Source of the DNA: Lactococcus hircilactis
GTDB taxonomy: Bacteria; Bacillota; Bacilli; Lactobacillales; Streptococcaceae
Length of the DNA stretch: 64,000 nt
Direction: 5' to 3'
Assembly: GCF_009601015.1 (NCBI RefSeq)
Contig: NZ_WITJ01000002.1
Span: 150,022-214,021 of the forward strand
Below the pieces are notes generated by a model. That model had not been told where the DNA came from. It saw only the letters and a program-made list of their open reading frames with translations, and searched no databases. Of the stretch, positions 41,823 to 51,531 are shown in pieces; position 1 is the first letter of the stretch; the number at the start of each line of letters is the position of its first letter. Position numbers and translations under genes: made by a program.

Positions 41823-44363
41823 TTAGAATTTTTTTGAAATTTCTGTGAGTGCCGAAATGACGGCTGGTTTTTGATTTTCAATCAAATCCACACGTGCATC
41901 AATTTGCTTCATTCCCATCTTGATCGACCGTCCAAGTCCAAGAATGTCAAGTTTAGGTTCAAAGAATGCTTTATATTCTGCTGATTTCTCAGCAGTTTTA
42001 AAGAGGTTTGCGGGATAAATGACGAATTTATCAAAACTCATATCTCCACCTAATTTTTCTTTAATCCATTCCCAGTTTTCCTTTGCCCATTCCCAGGCCA
42101 TATCTTGGCTGAATTCTTTACTCAACACGCGGAAATACCATGATGAAATATCCTGTGGTTTGATGATGGCACTGTTTTTCATGTGTGCAAGCAGTGTTGC
42201 TGTGATAGCAGGATCTTTTGCGTTTGACATCGCTGTTGAGAGCTCATCTTTATATTCTGCCACACTTGTTTTTGTGTAAGCCTCAAGAAATTGATCAACG
42301 CGTGCTTTTGAATTGGTCGATTTGATTTCGTTATTCAAAATAATCGGACGAATGTCTGCTGAGATTGTCTGCATCTTATCTGAATGAGCCGCAAAAATTT
42401 CACTGGCTTTTCTTTTTGCATCTGCATTTTCAGCAAAAATCATTTTATTTAGAACAAGACCACGCTGTGTTTCATCATCTGAACTTTCACCAGCTTGTTT
42501 TTCCCAGCCCAAGTGCGCATAATCTGCTTTAAATAGTCCATCAACGATAGCATGGAACTCTTTTTCTGTGCTGGAATCTTCATCAACAAACAACATCAAG
42601 TCTGAAATCACTTGATTTAGCGCTTGTGATACGATGTAGGATTTACGTCCTGCAAAATAAGGCAAGAGTTGTGCAACTTCGGCATAAGAAATCACCTCTC
42701 CTTTAGCTAAAATCTTACGATCTTGCAAAATTTGGAATTTCGTGATTTCATCTAATGTTGTCAGCGCTGACAGAAGTGCTGTCAGTAACTCCCCTTCATA
42801 ATTAACGACATAATGCGCTGCATTTTGATCATTTAACCGCAATGCAACACCTGCGTTGGCTGCTTTCAAGGCTGCAAATCCTGACAGACGAATTTCACTT
42901 TCCCCAAGCACATCTGGCAACCCTTTCCATGAGCTGTTCAATGGAATTTGCCATACACGTCCCTCATCTTTTCCTTCTCCAACGAAAAATTGTTTTTGAG
43001 AAAGGACAAGTTCGTCATTTTCGACACGAACATCAACGACAGGATATCCTGGTTGATCCAACCATGAGCGCATCAATCCAGCAACATCTTTGTTTGATGT
43101 TTCAGAAAGTGCCACCCAAAGATCATTTCCGACGGTATTGCCATATTTATGTGCTTCAAAATAATTGTGCAATCCTGCTGAGAAATCTGTATCCCCAAGC
43201 CATTTGCGCAACATCACCATCAACCGTGCCCCTTTTGCATAAACAATGGCAGGATCAAATAAAGTGTTGATTTCATCTGGATGCGTCACTTCAACGTGGA
43301 CAGATTGAACGCCGTCAGTCGCATCACGATTGAGTGCCATATTTGCTTCGACAATAGAGAAGTGATTCCAAATGTCCCACTCTGGATGAAGCGCATCACA
43401 CGCAACATATTCCATCATGTTAGCAAAAGATTCGTTGAGCCATAAATCATCCCACCACTTCATTGTGACGAGATCTCCAAACCATTGGTGTGCTAGCTCG
43501 TGACAAATGACAGACGCGACATATTGCTTACTTGCTGAGGTCGCATTTTCTGGATCCACAAGCATACACACTTCACGATACGTAATGCAGCCCCAATTTT
43601 CCATTGCTCCAGCTGAAAAATCTGGTAATGCAATGTGCCAACTGTGTGCAAGAGGATAAGGCGTTTTGAAGTAATCCTCGTAAAATTCGATGCATTGCGT
43701 CGCAATTTCAAGTGGAAAATCGAGCGCTTCTGGTTGATGTGCTTTTGTTGAAAATGTTCCAACAGTCACACCAGATTTTGTTTTTGCAGTTTTGTATTGC
43801 ATCTCGCCAAGAACAAAAGCTAACAAATAAGAACTCATCTTGACGGTTCTCTCAAACACATGAATGCCTTCAATATTGAGCAGTTCAGGCATATTTGAAA
43901 CAATCGTATCGCCTGGTTCTTCGTCAAATTTGACAGAAAGATCAAACGTTGCTTTTGCTTCAGGTTCATCAATAGATGGAAATGCTTGGCGCGCAAAATG
44001 GCTTTCAAACTGTGTGCCAATCAGCATTTTCTTTACGCCATCAACTTCGTAATATGAGGGATAAATTCCCATCATTTGATCTGTGATTTCTCCTTCATAC
44101 TCAAAGGAAATCGTTACAGGACCAGTTGTTCCAACTCCGACTACGATTTCTTCATTTTCGTAATCATTCATAAAGTTGGTCTCTACACTAAACGCACGCA
44201 CTTTACTAATTTTTAAATCTTTTGCGTGAAAATAAACGTTTTCGCTTTTTGCTTCTCCTTTAATCGCTACTTGGCCTTTAAAAGTCTTTGTTTTGCGATC
44301 AATGTCAAGAAATATCTTGTAGTTTTCAGGCACAAAAGTGTCGATAAGATGTTTTACAGCCAT
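41823..44363 (-). CDS. pepN: Aminopeptidase N (lysyl aminopeptidase)
   Basis: M1-family zinc metallopeptidase of 846 residues, the exact length of L. lactis PepN. It has the exopeptidase GAMEN motif and, near residue 290, HELAHQW with the distal NESFAN glutamate completing the HExxH-18-E zinc site. It is a cytoplasmic enzyme that cleaves N-terminal residues from casein-derived peptides. AGGAGAAAC precedes the ATG. It is monocistronic. An in-frame palindrome variant at 42759 encodes LLSALT. Confidence 0.97.
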   Translation of the reverse strand: MAVKHLIDTFVPENYKIFLDIDRKTKTFKGQVAIKGEAKSENVYFHAKDLKISKVRAFSVETNFMNDYENEEIVVGVGTTGPVTISFEYEGEITDQMMGIYPSYYEVDGVKKMLIGTQFESHFARQAFPSIDEPEAKATFDLSVKFDEEPGDTIVSNMPELLNIEGIHVFERTVKMSSYLLAFVLGEMQYKTAKTKSGVTVGTFSTKAHQPEALDFPLEIATQCIEFYEDYFKTPYPLAHSWHIALPDFSAGAMENWGCITYREVCMLVDPENATSASKQYVASVICHELAHQWFGDLVTMKWWDDLWLNESFANMMEYVACDALHPEWDIWNHFSIVEANMALNRDATDGVQSVHVEVTHPDEINTLFDPAIVYAKGARLMVMLRKWLGDTDFSAGLHNYFEAHKYGNTVGNDLWVALSETSNKDVAGLMRSWLDQPGYPVVDVRVENDELVLSQKQFFVGEGKDEGRVWQIPLNSSWKGLPDVLGESEIRLSGFAALKAANAGVALRLNDQNAAHYVVNYEGELLTALLSALTTLDEITKFQILQDRKILAKGEVISYAEVAQLLPYFAGRKSYIVSQALNQVISDLMLFVDEDSSTEKEFHAIVDGLFKADYAHLGWEKQAGESSDDETQRGLVLNKMIFAENADAKRKASEIFAAHSDKMQTISADIRPIILNNEIKSTNSKARVDQFLEAYTKTSVAEYKDELSTAMSNAKDPAITATLLAHMKNSAIIKPQDISSWYFRVLSKEFSQDMAWEWAKENWEWIKEKLGGDMSFDKFVIYPANLFKTAEKSAEYKAFFEPKLDILGLGRSIKMGMKQIDARVDLIENQKPAVISALTEISKKF
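42759..42772. repeat. Dispersed palindrome variant (TGTCAGCGCTGACA) inside pepN
   Basis: Variant with centre CG, read as LSALT; an additional half site (CTGTCAGTAAC) lies about 10 bases away. Confidence 0.8.
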
Positions 44364-44456
44364 AGTTTCTCCTATTATTTAGTACTTCTTTCATTATATC
44401 AAATTGAACATCATTTTTCGAGTTTTAATCGTCTTTTTAACCAATCATCTTCCATC

Positions 44457-44480
44457 AAAAAAAGAGGAAATCCTCTTTTT
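44457..44480 (-). terminator. tpx terminator
   Basis: AAAAAGAGGA pairs with TCCTCTTTTT with T-runs on both strands; it overlaps the tpx stop codon. Confidence 0.75.
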
Positions 44481-44961
44481 ACAGCGCTGCTTTCAATGCG
44501 GCATCATAGTTAGGTTCTTGTGATACTTCAGATAAAATTTCTGAATAAACAATGGCTCCATTTTTAATTACAAAAATCGAACGTGCTAATCTCCCTGCAA
44601 TGGGGCCTTCTTTCATCAGCAAACCATACGCTTTTCCAAATGAGCCGTCGTCTGATAAAATTGTCATTTCCACACCTTCTGCGGCACACCAATTTTTTTG
44701 CTCGTCTGGTGTGTTATTAGAAATACTTAAAAAATCAATTTCCTGATGCTGACTCGCTTCTACATTAAAGTGCTTGGTTTGCAGCGCACACACTCTCGTA
44801 TTAATGTTAGGAAAAACACTGATTAAAACAGGTTTTGTCAGCGCTGACAGCGTGACTTTTTTTCCTGTCAGATCGTGTAGCGTAAAATCAGGTGCATTTC
44901 CTTTTACAATCGGATCGATGGTGCTTACTTTTTCACCATGATAACTCAAATCAAAAACCAT
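44479..44961 (-). CDS. tpx: Thiol peroxidase
   Basis: Atypical 2-Cys peroxiredoxin of 160 residues that reduces hydroperoxides using thioredoxin. The peroxidatic Cys is in the segment INTRVCALQTKHFN and the resolving Cys in KNWCAAEG. The family signature is usually ...DTxVC; here it is NTRVC. The ATG at 44961 (MVFDLSYHG) is preceded by TGAGGATAAAA. A palindrome variant at 44836 encodes LSALT just after the beta strand KKVT. Confidence 0.9.
   Translation of the reverse strand: MVFDLSYHGEKVSTIDPIVKGNAPDFTLHDLTGKKVTLSALTKPVLISVFPNINTRVCALQTKHFNVEASQHQEIDFLSISNNTPDEQKNWCAAEGVEMTILSDDGSFGKAYGLLMKEGPIAGRLARSIFVIKNGAIVYSEILSEVSQEPNYDAALKAAL
44836..44849. repeat. Dispersed palindrome variant (TGTCAGCGCTGACA) inside tpx
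   Basis: Same variant as in pepN and the same LSALT translation. Confidence 0.8.
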
Positions 44962-45042
44962 TTTTATCCTCATTTTCTTTATTTTTCTGTTATTCCTATC
45001 ATACCATTTTCATAAAACGCTTAGAAAAGATATGCTTAAAAA

Positions 45043-45072
45043 TTGATTATTTTTCCGATTTTTTGCTATACT
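45043..45072 (+). promoter_or_regulatory. Promoter of the alpha/beta hydrolase gene
   Basis: TTGATT, an 18-base spacer and extended -10 TGCTATACT, ending 21 bases before the ATG. It shows that the in-frame TTG at 45043 is promoter, not start. Confidence 0.7.
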
Positions 45073-45093
45073 GTTCTTGAAAGCGATAAAAAA

Positions 45094-45777
45094 ATGGATA
45101 AATGGATAACAACAACAGACCAAGTCAAAATTTATTACAGTGTTTGTGGACATGGGCCAGCTCTCATTTTTTTGCATGGCAATTTGCAAACGGGACGCGT
45201 CTTCAAAAAACAAGTGGCTTATTTCTCAAAAAAATACACGTGCTTAACGATTGATACACGCGCACATGGACGAAGTTTTTTTGATGGTGAGCGACTGGTC
45301 TTTAGTCGATTGGCACAGGATGTTTTTGATGTGATGAATCAAGAAAATCTACAAAAAGCAGATTTGATTGGTTTTAGTGACGGAGCGAATATTGCAATGG
45401 TTCTCGCTTCTGAACATCCAGATCGTTTTTCACGACTGGTTTTAAACGCTGGAAATTTGACAACAAAGGGAATCTATTTCGCTTTACGTTTTTTCTTTTT
45501 TGTCACAACCCACCTCTTAAATTGGCTCAAAATTAGCCGTCCCACACTTCAGCTGCTCACCCAAAATACCGGACTTGAAATGAGTGATTTATCTCGAATT
45601 ACAGCTCAAACACTCATTTTGATTGGTCAATTTGACGTGGTCAAGTACGCTCATGCTTATGAAATGAGCACTTTCATTCCCGATTCAAAATTAATTGTTG
45701 CCCCGCTAGCCACGCATCTTTTTTTCTACTTCCAACCCAAGCGCTTTAACAAATTGATTGATCAATTCCTAAGCTGA
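45094..45777 (+). CDS. Alpha/beta-fold hydrolase
   Basis: Serine hydrolase of 227 residues. The oxyanion motif FLHGNLQTG is near residue 27, the nucleophile is in GFSDGA (G-x-S-x-G, near 97), and the catalytic His is in ATHLFF near 212; the Asp is probably in GQFDVV. The cap region has a hydrophobic FFFFVTTHLLNWL stretch. Substrate unknown; resembles esterases or peptidase-like hydrolases of the MhpC group. Only a weak ribosome site (GAAAG) precedes the ATG. Confidence 0.82.
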   Translation: MDKWITTTDQVKIYYSVCGHGPALIFLHGNLQTGRVFKKQVAYFSKKYTCLTIDTRAHGRSFFDGERLVFSRLAQDVFDVMNQENLQKADLIGFSDGANIAMVLASEHPDRFSRLVLNAGNLTTKGIYFALRFFFFVTTHLLNWLKISRPTLQLLTQNTGLEMSDLSRITAQTLILIGQFDVVKYAHAYEMSTFIPDSKLIVAPLATHLFFYFQPKRFNKLIDQFLS

Positions 45778-45825
45778 TGAAAAACAGCACTAAAGCACGA
45801 ATTTTAATCTTCATTTCAGTATTTT

Positions 45826-45834
45826 TGATATAAT
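45826..45834 (+). promoter_or_regulatory. Extended -10 for a leaderless GNAT mRNA
   Basis: TGATATAAT (extended -10) ends 6 bases before the ATG at 45841; no Shine-Dalgarno is present upstream. Confidence 0.65.
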
Positions 45835-45840
45835 AATCTC

Positions 45841-46341
45841 ATGACTACTATAAAATATGATTTTGCAAAATTGAGTGATCTTGATGAGATCATGCACGTT
45901 GAAAATTCTTGCTTTACGCCAGATGAAGCATCCTCACGAGAAGCGATGCTTGAGCGCATTTCCCTGATTTCTGACACCTTTATCGTCGCAAGAGACATGG
46001 AAAAACAAGGGACCGTCGTTGGAATTATCGTGGGTCCAACGTCATCACGGCCTTACATCACAGATGACCTGTTTGACCATTCAACTCCAAATAAACCCAC
46101 AGACACTGTTCAGACCATCACAAGCTTGGCTGTTTTAGAGGAATACCGTAAGCACAAAATTGCAACGCATCTGCTTGAAAAACTCGCTGAGGTGGATCGT
46201 GAAAATGGACGAAAAGTCATCAGCCTGACGTGCTTAGACTCCCTTATCCCGTACTATGAAAAACACGGCTTCAAAAATAAAGGAAAATCAGAATCAAAAC
46301 TAGCTGGCGAAACTTGGTATAACATGACTTACGACCTCTAA
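45841..46341 (+). CDS. GNAT-family N-acetyltransferase
   Basis: Acetyl-CoA-dependent acyltransferase of 166 residues. The central motif A reads VQTITSLAVLEEYRKHKIATHLLEKL (consensus V-x-P-x-x-R-x-x-G-x-A), with Lys in place of the usual Gly; motif B is ISLTCLDSLIPYYEKHGF. The layout resembles arylalkylamine/serotonin-N-acetyltransferase-like bacterial GNATs. Substrate unknown. The -10 box lies directly before the ATG, so the transcript is probably leaderless. Confidence 0.85.
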   Translation: MTTIKYDFAKLSDLDEIMHVENSCFTPDEASSREAMLERISLISDTFIVARDMEKQGTVVGIIVGPTSSRPYITDDLFDHSTPNKPTDTVQTITSLAVLEEYRKHKIATHLLEKLAEVDRENGRKVISLTCLDSLIPYYEKHGFKNKGKSESKLAGETWYNMTYDL

Positions 46342-46379
46342 TTTAGTTTTGTCAGCACGCGCTTCACTTTTAAATCTCA

Positions 46380-46413
46380 AAAAAATTTCTGTCAGTACTG
46401 ACAGAAATTTTTT
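46380..46413. terminator. Bidirectional terminator built on the dispersed palindrome
   Basis: A 34-base perfect palindrome centred on the exact core (46390-46403) with A/T flanks, serving the converging GNAT and MFS genes. Confidence 0.9.
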
Positions 46414-47698
46414 ATTGTATCGGATGCCCTTGTTTTGTCATTCCGTGACGTAATCTCGTTCTTTGATTCGCATGAATCGAATATTTTTCTAACGTTAATC
46501 CCATGATCAGCGCTGACAAAAGTCCACAGCCACCTAGCAACCAAATTCCACCTGACAAAAAGCCAATGCCAGCACCAGCCGCAATCAAAAGTGGCCCAGC
46601 TGCAGCGCCCGTATCCCCAAAAAGTCTGCACATTGCTAAAAATTGCGCCCGATAATTTTCTGGTGCCATGTCAGCACTAATGGTCATAATCATTCCTGCA
46701 CCAATACTATTTCCAAGCCCCATGATTAATGACACGATTGCCATCGACCAAATCCCGTGCGTCAGCGGAATAAACAAGATAGAGCCACCAAGAATCAACA
46801 TCGAAGGAATCGCAACCCAAAGTCTGCCATACTTATCCATCATTTTTCCAGCAGGATAAAAAAGAAGTGCATCCAAAAGTCCTGACAATCCATAAATATA
46901 ACTGGTCATTGAAGCATTCAATCCGATATGTGCTGCCCACAAAGGTAAAGCAGTATTTGACGTTTGTCGTACCGCACCAACTAAAACAATCGCAATGCCT
47001 AATGTCGCAAACATCTTCAAATTTTTACGTAAGATATAAGATGTTTTCACCGTCACTTGCTTTACTTTCTTCACTGTTTTTGGCACCTCAATTTCAGGAA
47101 CCGCATAAACAACGATAAAGGTTATACAAGTCAACACTACTGCCGCCCAAAATGCACCAGGAAGCCAATCTTCACGCTTTCCAGCAACGCTAATCGCAAA
47201 AATTGACATGATTGCACCTCCCACAAATGGACCAATCAATGATCCAATTCGCGTCATTCCTCCGAGAATGGAAAGCGACAATGACCGCCGAAGTGGTGGA
47301 GTAACCTCCGTCAAATACGCCTGTCTCGCAAGAACAAAAAGTGCATTGACCATTCCCAAAATAAAAATACTCAGCGCAAAAATGACCCAGTTCGGCGTGA
47401 ATGCACACGTCACAAGTAAAATCAATGTGACAACAGCACCATAAAGCATCGCTTTACGATCGCCAAGTTTCGTTGCCAAATATCCTGCTGGAATATCCCC
47501 AACGACCTGTCCAATCCCAAGAAGTGCAACAATAAACGCCGCAATCGCTGGACTCGCATGGAGTTCTAACGCCATAAGTGGAATGACAGGCGTCACTGCC
47601 CCAATTCCTGTTTCATAAATCATCGTTGGAGCATAAATGCTCGCTACTTGCTTTCCAAAAGAAAGTTCATTTGGTTGTGTCATTTTACTTTGAGTCAT
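46412..47698 (-). CDS. MFS transporter (drug-efflux type)
   Basis: Transporter of 428 residues, twelve helices. Motif A appears as GYLATKLGDRKAMLYG near residue 75, and the second-half equivalent is GKMMDKYGRLWVAIP near 275; the helix-5-like VLARQAYLTEVTPPLRRSLSLSILGGMTRIGSLIGPFVGG (near 125-160) is typical of drug:H+ antiporters. Substrate unknown. An ATG at 47698 with AAGAGA upstream is used. A partial palindrome copy (ATCAGCGCTGACA, 46507) is read as LSALI. Confidence 0.85.
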   Translation of the reverse strand: MTQSKMTQPNELSFGKQVASIYAPTMIYETGIGAVTPVIPLMALELHASPAIAAFIVALLGIGQVVGDIPAGYLATKLGDRKAMLYGAVVTLILLVTCAFTPNWVIFALSIFILGMVNALFVLARQAYLTEVTPPLRRSLSLSILGGMTRIGSLIGPFVGGAIMSIFAISVAGKREDWLPGAFWAAVVLTCITFIVVYAVPEIEVPKTVKKVKQVTVKTSYILRKNLKMFATLGIAIVLVGAVRQTSNTALPLWAAHIGLNASMTSYIYGLSGLLDALLFYPAGKMMDKYGRLWVAIPSMLILGGSILFIPLTHGIWSMAIVSLIMGLGNSIGAGMIMTISADMAPENYRAQFLAMCRLFGDTGAAAGPLLIAAGAGIGFLSGGIWLLGGCGLLSALIMGLTLEKYSIHANQRTRLRHGMTKQGHPIQ

Positions 47699-47867
47699 TT
47701 CTCTTCGATTCTAATTCATCCTATTTTCTTTTACATTCTATATTTTACATTTCAAAATGAAAAATATCAAAAATTGCTAATGATATAAACGTAATTGAAT
47801 TTTAATGTTTTATTTATAAATTCATTCTAGCACCTGCAAACACGCAATCATTGCTACTCACCAAGGT

Positions 47868-47895
47868 CAAAAAAACAGATGATGCTCATCATCTG
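47868..47895 (-). terminator. Terminator after the PIN-TRAM gene
   Basis: CAGATGATG pairs with CATCATCTG around a 2-base centre; the minus strand continues into seven T. Confidence 0.8.
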
Positions 47896-47900
47896 CTCTT

Positions 47901-48980
47901 TTATTTACTGACTAAATTTGCAAAAATCATCCGACCTGCAGAAGTTTGCAACACTTTATCCACTTCGACTGTCACCGTTTTATCAATTAATTTTGCAGTA
48001 TCTTCAATTACAATCATCGTTCCATCTGGCAAATAAGCCACACCTTGCTGTCGTTCAGACCCCTCACGAATAATCTGAACACGGATTTGTTCTCCCACCA
48101 CCAATTGCGTTTTAACTGCATTCGCCAAGTCATTGATATTTAAAACACGAACTCCCTGAATCTCAGCAACTTTATTTAAATTAAAGTCATTGGTCACAAG
48201 TTTAGCGCCTGTTTCAGCTGCATAGCGCAATAATTTCGTATCCACTTCGTGGACATCTGAATAATCTTTACTTGAAATCTCAACATTATCAAACGCTTTT
48301 AAAGCATTGACTAAATCGAGTCCACGACGTCCTTTAGCCCGCTTCAAACTATCTGCACTGTCTGAAATTGTCTGTAATTCTAGTAACACAAAATTCGGGA
48401 CAATTACCTTATCAGAAATAAATCCCGTTTCCAAAACATCCAAGATTCGTCCATCAATCACAGAGCTTGTATCCAACACAATACTATGCTCTTTTGTTTC
48501 ATTTTCCTTAGTTTCTGATGCTTCTGCTTCACTGACTGCACCTTCACGTCGTTTACGAAACAATACTCGGAAAATTTCATCCCCTCGCTTATCAAAAACA
48601 ATATATCCCAAATAAACGAAAATCAAAATCAACAAAAATGGAACCAATGAATTGAGAATCGGAATATTCAATCGTCCTAAAGCAAATGAAGCCAAAACTC
48701 CGACAACAAGTCCGACAATAACACCAATAAAGTTATACACGAGCTTTGATAAATTAATGCGCGTAATCGCATTTTCCAAACGTTTCAAACCACGAATCAT
48801 CATTCCTGAAACTAAAAAAGAAAGAATAAGAAAAATAATTGCACCAATTAATCCATCAAAAATGCCGTGATCTAAAATACTATTTCTTTGCCCCAAAACT
48901 TTTCCAAGCACAGGCAAAAGGGTCGTTCCTAAAGAAGCCCCAACAATCATCATCAGTAGATGAATGACCCAACGTCGCAT
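47901..48980 (-). CDS. PIN-TRAM domain membrane protein (YacL-like)
   Basis: Protein of 359 residues: four N-terminal membrane helices (about 5-25, 35-60, 75-100, 105-130), a charged linker with ETKENETKEH, a PIN nuclease domain with acidic residues in VLDTSSVIDGRILDV and KLVTNDFNLN, and a C-terminal TRAM domain (RVQIIREGSERQQGVAYLPDGTMIVIEDT). The family is conserved next to radA in Firmicutes, as here; RNase activity is expected but its target is unknown. The ATG at 48980 fits AGGAGG spacing; the ATG 6 bases upstream overlaps the ribosome site. Confidence 0.9.
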   Translation of the reverse strand: MRRWVIHLLMMIVGASLGTTLLPVLGKVLGQRNSILDHGIFDGLIGAIIFLILSFLVSGMMIRGLKRLENAITRINLSKLVYNFIGVIVGLVVGVLASFALGRLNIPILNSLVPFLLILIFVYLGYIVFDKRGDEIFRVLFRKRREGAVSEAEASETKENETKEHSIVLDTSSVIDGRILDVLETGFISDKVIVPNFVLLELQTISDSADSLKRAKGRRGLDLVNALKAFDNVEISSKDYSDVHEVDTKLLRYAAETGAKLVTNDFNLNKVAEIQGVRVLNINDLANAVKTQLVVGEQIRVQIIREGSERQQGVAYLPDGTMIVIEDTAKLIDKTVTVEVDKVLQTSAGRMIFANLVSK

Positions 48981-49064
48981 AGACATCCTCCTTATTAATT
49001 ATGATGAGGCTTTCAACCTCTCTATTCATTATAACACAGAAGTTCTTTTTTATCTTATCTCACT

Positions 49065-50429
49065 CTAATCAAATACTAATTTCAGACATTCTTGAAGCGT
49101 TGTAACTCCAATCACTTGAAGGTTTTTAGGAACATCAATCCCAATCAATGAATTTTTCGGCGCATACACTTTTTTAAATCCTAATTTACTCGCTTCATTC
49201 AAGCGCTGCTCAATGCGTGTCACCCGTCGAATCTCTCCAGTCAATCCAATTTCACCAATGAAACACTCTGAGGCCTGCGTGGGGTGCTCTTTGTAACTGG
49301 AGGCAATCGAAACTGCAACAGCCAAATCAATTGCTGGCTCATCTAATTTCACACCTCCCGCGGACTTCAAGTATGCATCTTGATTTTGCATCATTAATCC
49401 CGCACGTTTTTCAAGCACTGCAATAATCAAACTGACCCGATTAAAATCCAGCCCAGACGTTGTCCTTCGCGCATTGCCAAACATCGTCGGTGTTGTCAAA
49501 GCTTGAATTTCAACTAAAATCGGACGTGTTCCTTCTAAAGCACACACAATAGCAGATCCTGATGATCCTTCTAATCGCTCTTCAAGAAAAACCTCTGATG
49601 GATTAGTGACTTCAATCAAACCTTGCCCTTGCATTTCAAAAATTCCGATTTCATTTGTTGAACCAAACCGATTTTTAACCGCTCTTAAAATCCGAAAAGT
49701 ATTATTGCGTTCTCCTTCAAAGTACAACACCGTATCTACCATATGCTCCAACATCCGAGGACCAGCAAGCGTTCCTTCTTTTGTCACATGACCGACAATA
49801 AAAGTAGCGATATTATTACTTTTAGCGATTTGCATCAACTCTCCTGTCACTTCACGGACTTGACTAACTGAACCTTGTGTCCCTGGAAGTTCAGGTGATA
49901 GGATAGTTTGGATGGAATCAATGATCAAGAATTCAGGATGTAATCTTTCAACCTCCGCACGAATTGCTTGCATGTTTGTCTCAGCATAAAGATAAAAATC
50001 GCTCTCTATATCGCCCAATCGCTCAGCGCGCAGCTTGATTTGCTGTGCCGACTCCTCCCCACTGACATAAAGCACTCGACCACGAGAGGCGAGTTGCGTT
50101 GAGACTTGTAGCAATAACGTTGATTTCCCAATTCCTGGATCTCCACCAATTAACACGAGACTCCCAGGTACAATCCCTCCTCCTAAAACACGATTAAATT
50201 CATCCAGATCAGTCTTGACACGAGGGGTTTCAAAAAGCTCAACTTCCCCCAATTTCATTGGTTTTGAGCGCTCTCCTGAAACTGAAACTCGTGCATGCTT
50301 GACCTCTATAATTTCGACTGCTTCAACAAAAGAGCTCCACGCACCACAATTGGGGCAACGTCCCAGGTAAGCAGCTGATTTATACCCACAATTTTGACAT
50401 TCGAATGTCGATGATTTTTTCTTTGCCAT
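49065..50429 (-). CDS. radA: DNA repair protein RadA
   Basis: RecA-like helicase that promotes branch migration in recombination and transformation, 454 residues. N-terminal C4 zinc finger ([21 protein letters not shown]), Walker [12 protein letters not shown] near residue 94, the RadA-specific [11 protein letters not shown] near 250, and a C-terminal Lon-like domain ([19 protein letters not shown]). GAGGAGAAGG precedes the ATG. It lies upstream of the PIN-TRAM gene on the same strand, the usual Firmicutes order. Confidence 0.96.
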   Translation of the reverse strand: MAKKKSSTFECQNCGYKSAAYLGRCPNCGAWSSFVEAVEIIEVKHARVSVSGERSKPMKLGEVELFETPRVKTDLDEFNRVLGGGIVPGSLVLIGGDPGIGKSTLLLQVSTQLASRGRVLYVSGEESAQQIKLRAERLGDIESDFYLYAETNMQAIRAEVERLHPEFLIIDSIQTILSPELPGTQGSVSQVREVTGELMQIAKSNNIATFIVGHVTKEGTLAGPRMLEHMVDTVLYFEGERNNTFRILRAVKNRFGSTNEIGIFEMQGQGLIEVTNPSEVFLEERLEGSSGSAIVCALEGTRPILVEIQALTTPTMFGNARRTTSGLDFNRVSLIIAVLEKRAGLMMQNQDAYLKSAGGVKLDEPAIDLAVAVSIASSYKEHPTQASECFIGEIGLTGEIRRVTRIEQRLNEASKLGFKKVYAPKNSLIGIDVPKNLQVIGVTTLQECLKLVFD

Positions 50430-50651
50430 CCTTCTCCTCTATTTTTATACGTAATTTTCTATGAATTGTAACACCAGCCCACACTAATTTTTTTCTCCTT
50501 TTATTTTATCACAAATCTTTTTTCTGATAAATCGTAAAATCTTCTTTATCCTTTTAAATGGGATTGGTGTTATAATGAGAATGGTCTGATTCTGTTTTCG
50601 TGTGAAAGCAAATTGACTTGTATCACAACTTTTTTATTTAAAGGAGTCCTA

Positions 50652-51494
50652 ATGACAACATTTAACTGGGTTGCAGGAACGCGCAACTATGAAGATATCA
50701 AGTATGAGGTTTATGATCACATTGCTAAAATCACCATTAATCGTCCTGAGGTGCGCAATGCTTTTCGCCCTAAGACTGTTTCTGAACTCATTGATGCGTT
50801 TTCTGTCGCACGTGACGACACTGAGGTGGGCGTGATTATTTTGACAGGGCAAAACCATGGAAAAGGGCAGGATAAAGAAGCCTTTTGTTCTGGGGGCGAT
50901 CAAAAAGTCCGTGGGAATGGTGGATATGTGGGAGAGGATCATATTCCTCGCTTAAATGTGCTTGATTTGCAGCACTTGATTCGAATCACACCAAAACCTG
51001 TCATTGCTATGGTCAATGGTTTTGCAATCGGTGGTGGGCACGTGTTACATCTTGTTTGTGATTTGTCAATCGCTTCTGAAAATGCACGCTTTGGTCAGAC
51101 TGGTCCTCGCGTGGGATCATTTGATGGCGGGTACGGGGCTGGGTTGCTCGCTGCAATGGTTGGACAGAAAAAAGCACGTGAAATCTGGTTTCTCTGCCGT
51201 CAATATACCGCAAAAGAAGCCTTAGATATGGGCATGGTCAATACAGTTGTCCCATTTGATCAACTCGAAGAAGAAACCGTCAAGTGGGCGCAGGAAATCC
51301 TATGTCTGTCACCAATGGCGCTGCGCATGCTCAAAGCCTCATTTAACGCGGCCACAGATGGTTTAGCTGGCTTACAACAATTTGCTGGGGATGCGACTTT
51401 GCTTTATTACACTTCTGATGAAGCAAAAGAAGGTCGGGATGCTTTTGTACAAAAACGCAAACCTGACTTTGATCAATTCCCAAAATTCCCTTGA
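50652..51494 (+). CDS. menB: 1,4-dihydroxy-2-naphthoyl-CoA synthase (MenB)
   Basis: Crotonase-fold ring-closing enzyme of menaquinone synthesis, 280 residues. MenB signatures: [15 protein letters not shown] near residue 85, [20 protein letters not shown] near 125, and [14 protein letters not shown] near 155, which holds the active-site Asp/Tyr loop. The start at 50652 (MTTFNWVAG) follows AAAGGAG. It begins a menB-menE-thioesterase operon. Lactococci respire when given haem and use menaquinone, so this is functional context, not proof. Confidence 0.95.
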   Translation: MTTFNWVAGTRNYEDIKYEVYDHIAKITINRPEVRNAFRPKTVSELIDAFSVARDDTEVGVIILTGQNHGKGQDKEAFCSGGDQKVRGNGGYVGEDHIPRLNVLDLQHLIRITPKPVIAMVNGFAIGGGHVLHLVCDLSIASENARFGQTGPRVGSFDGGYGAGLLAAMVGQKKAREIWFLCRQYTAKEALDMGMVNTVVPFDQLEEETVKWAQEILCLSPMALRMLKASFNAATDGLAGLQQFAGDATLLYYTSDEAKEGRDAFVQKRKPDFDQFPKFP

Positions 51495-51499
51495 TTTCT

Positions 51500-51515
51500 A
51501 GCACCTTTGGGTGCT
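51500..51515 (+). terminator. Short hairpin between menB and menE
   Basis: AGCACC-TTTG-GGTGCT followed by a moderately T-rich stretch. It may be a weak terminator that lowers menE expression. menE has no clear Shine-Dalgarno after it. Confidence 0.55.
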
Positions 51516-51531
51516 TTCATTTTACAAAACG

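Noticed and set aside
45043..45093. N-terminal extension of the hydrolase from TTG 45043
   Set aside because: This TTG is the -35 hexamer of a clear promoter whose -10 is at 45067.
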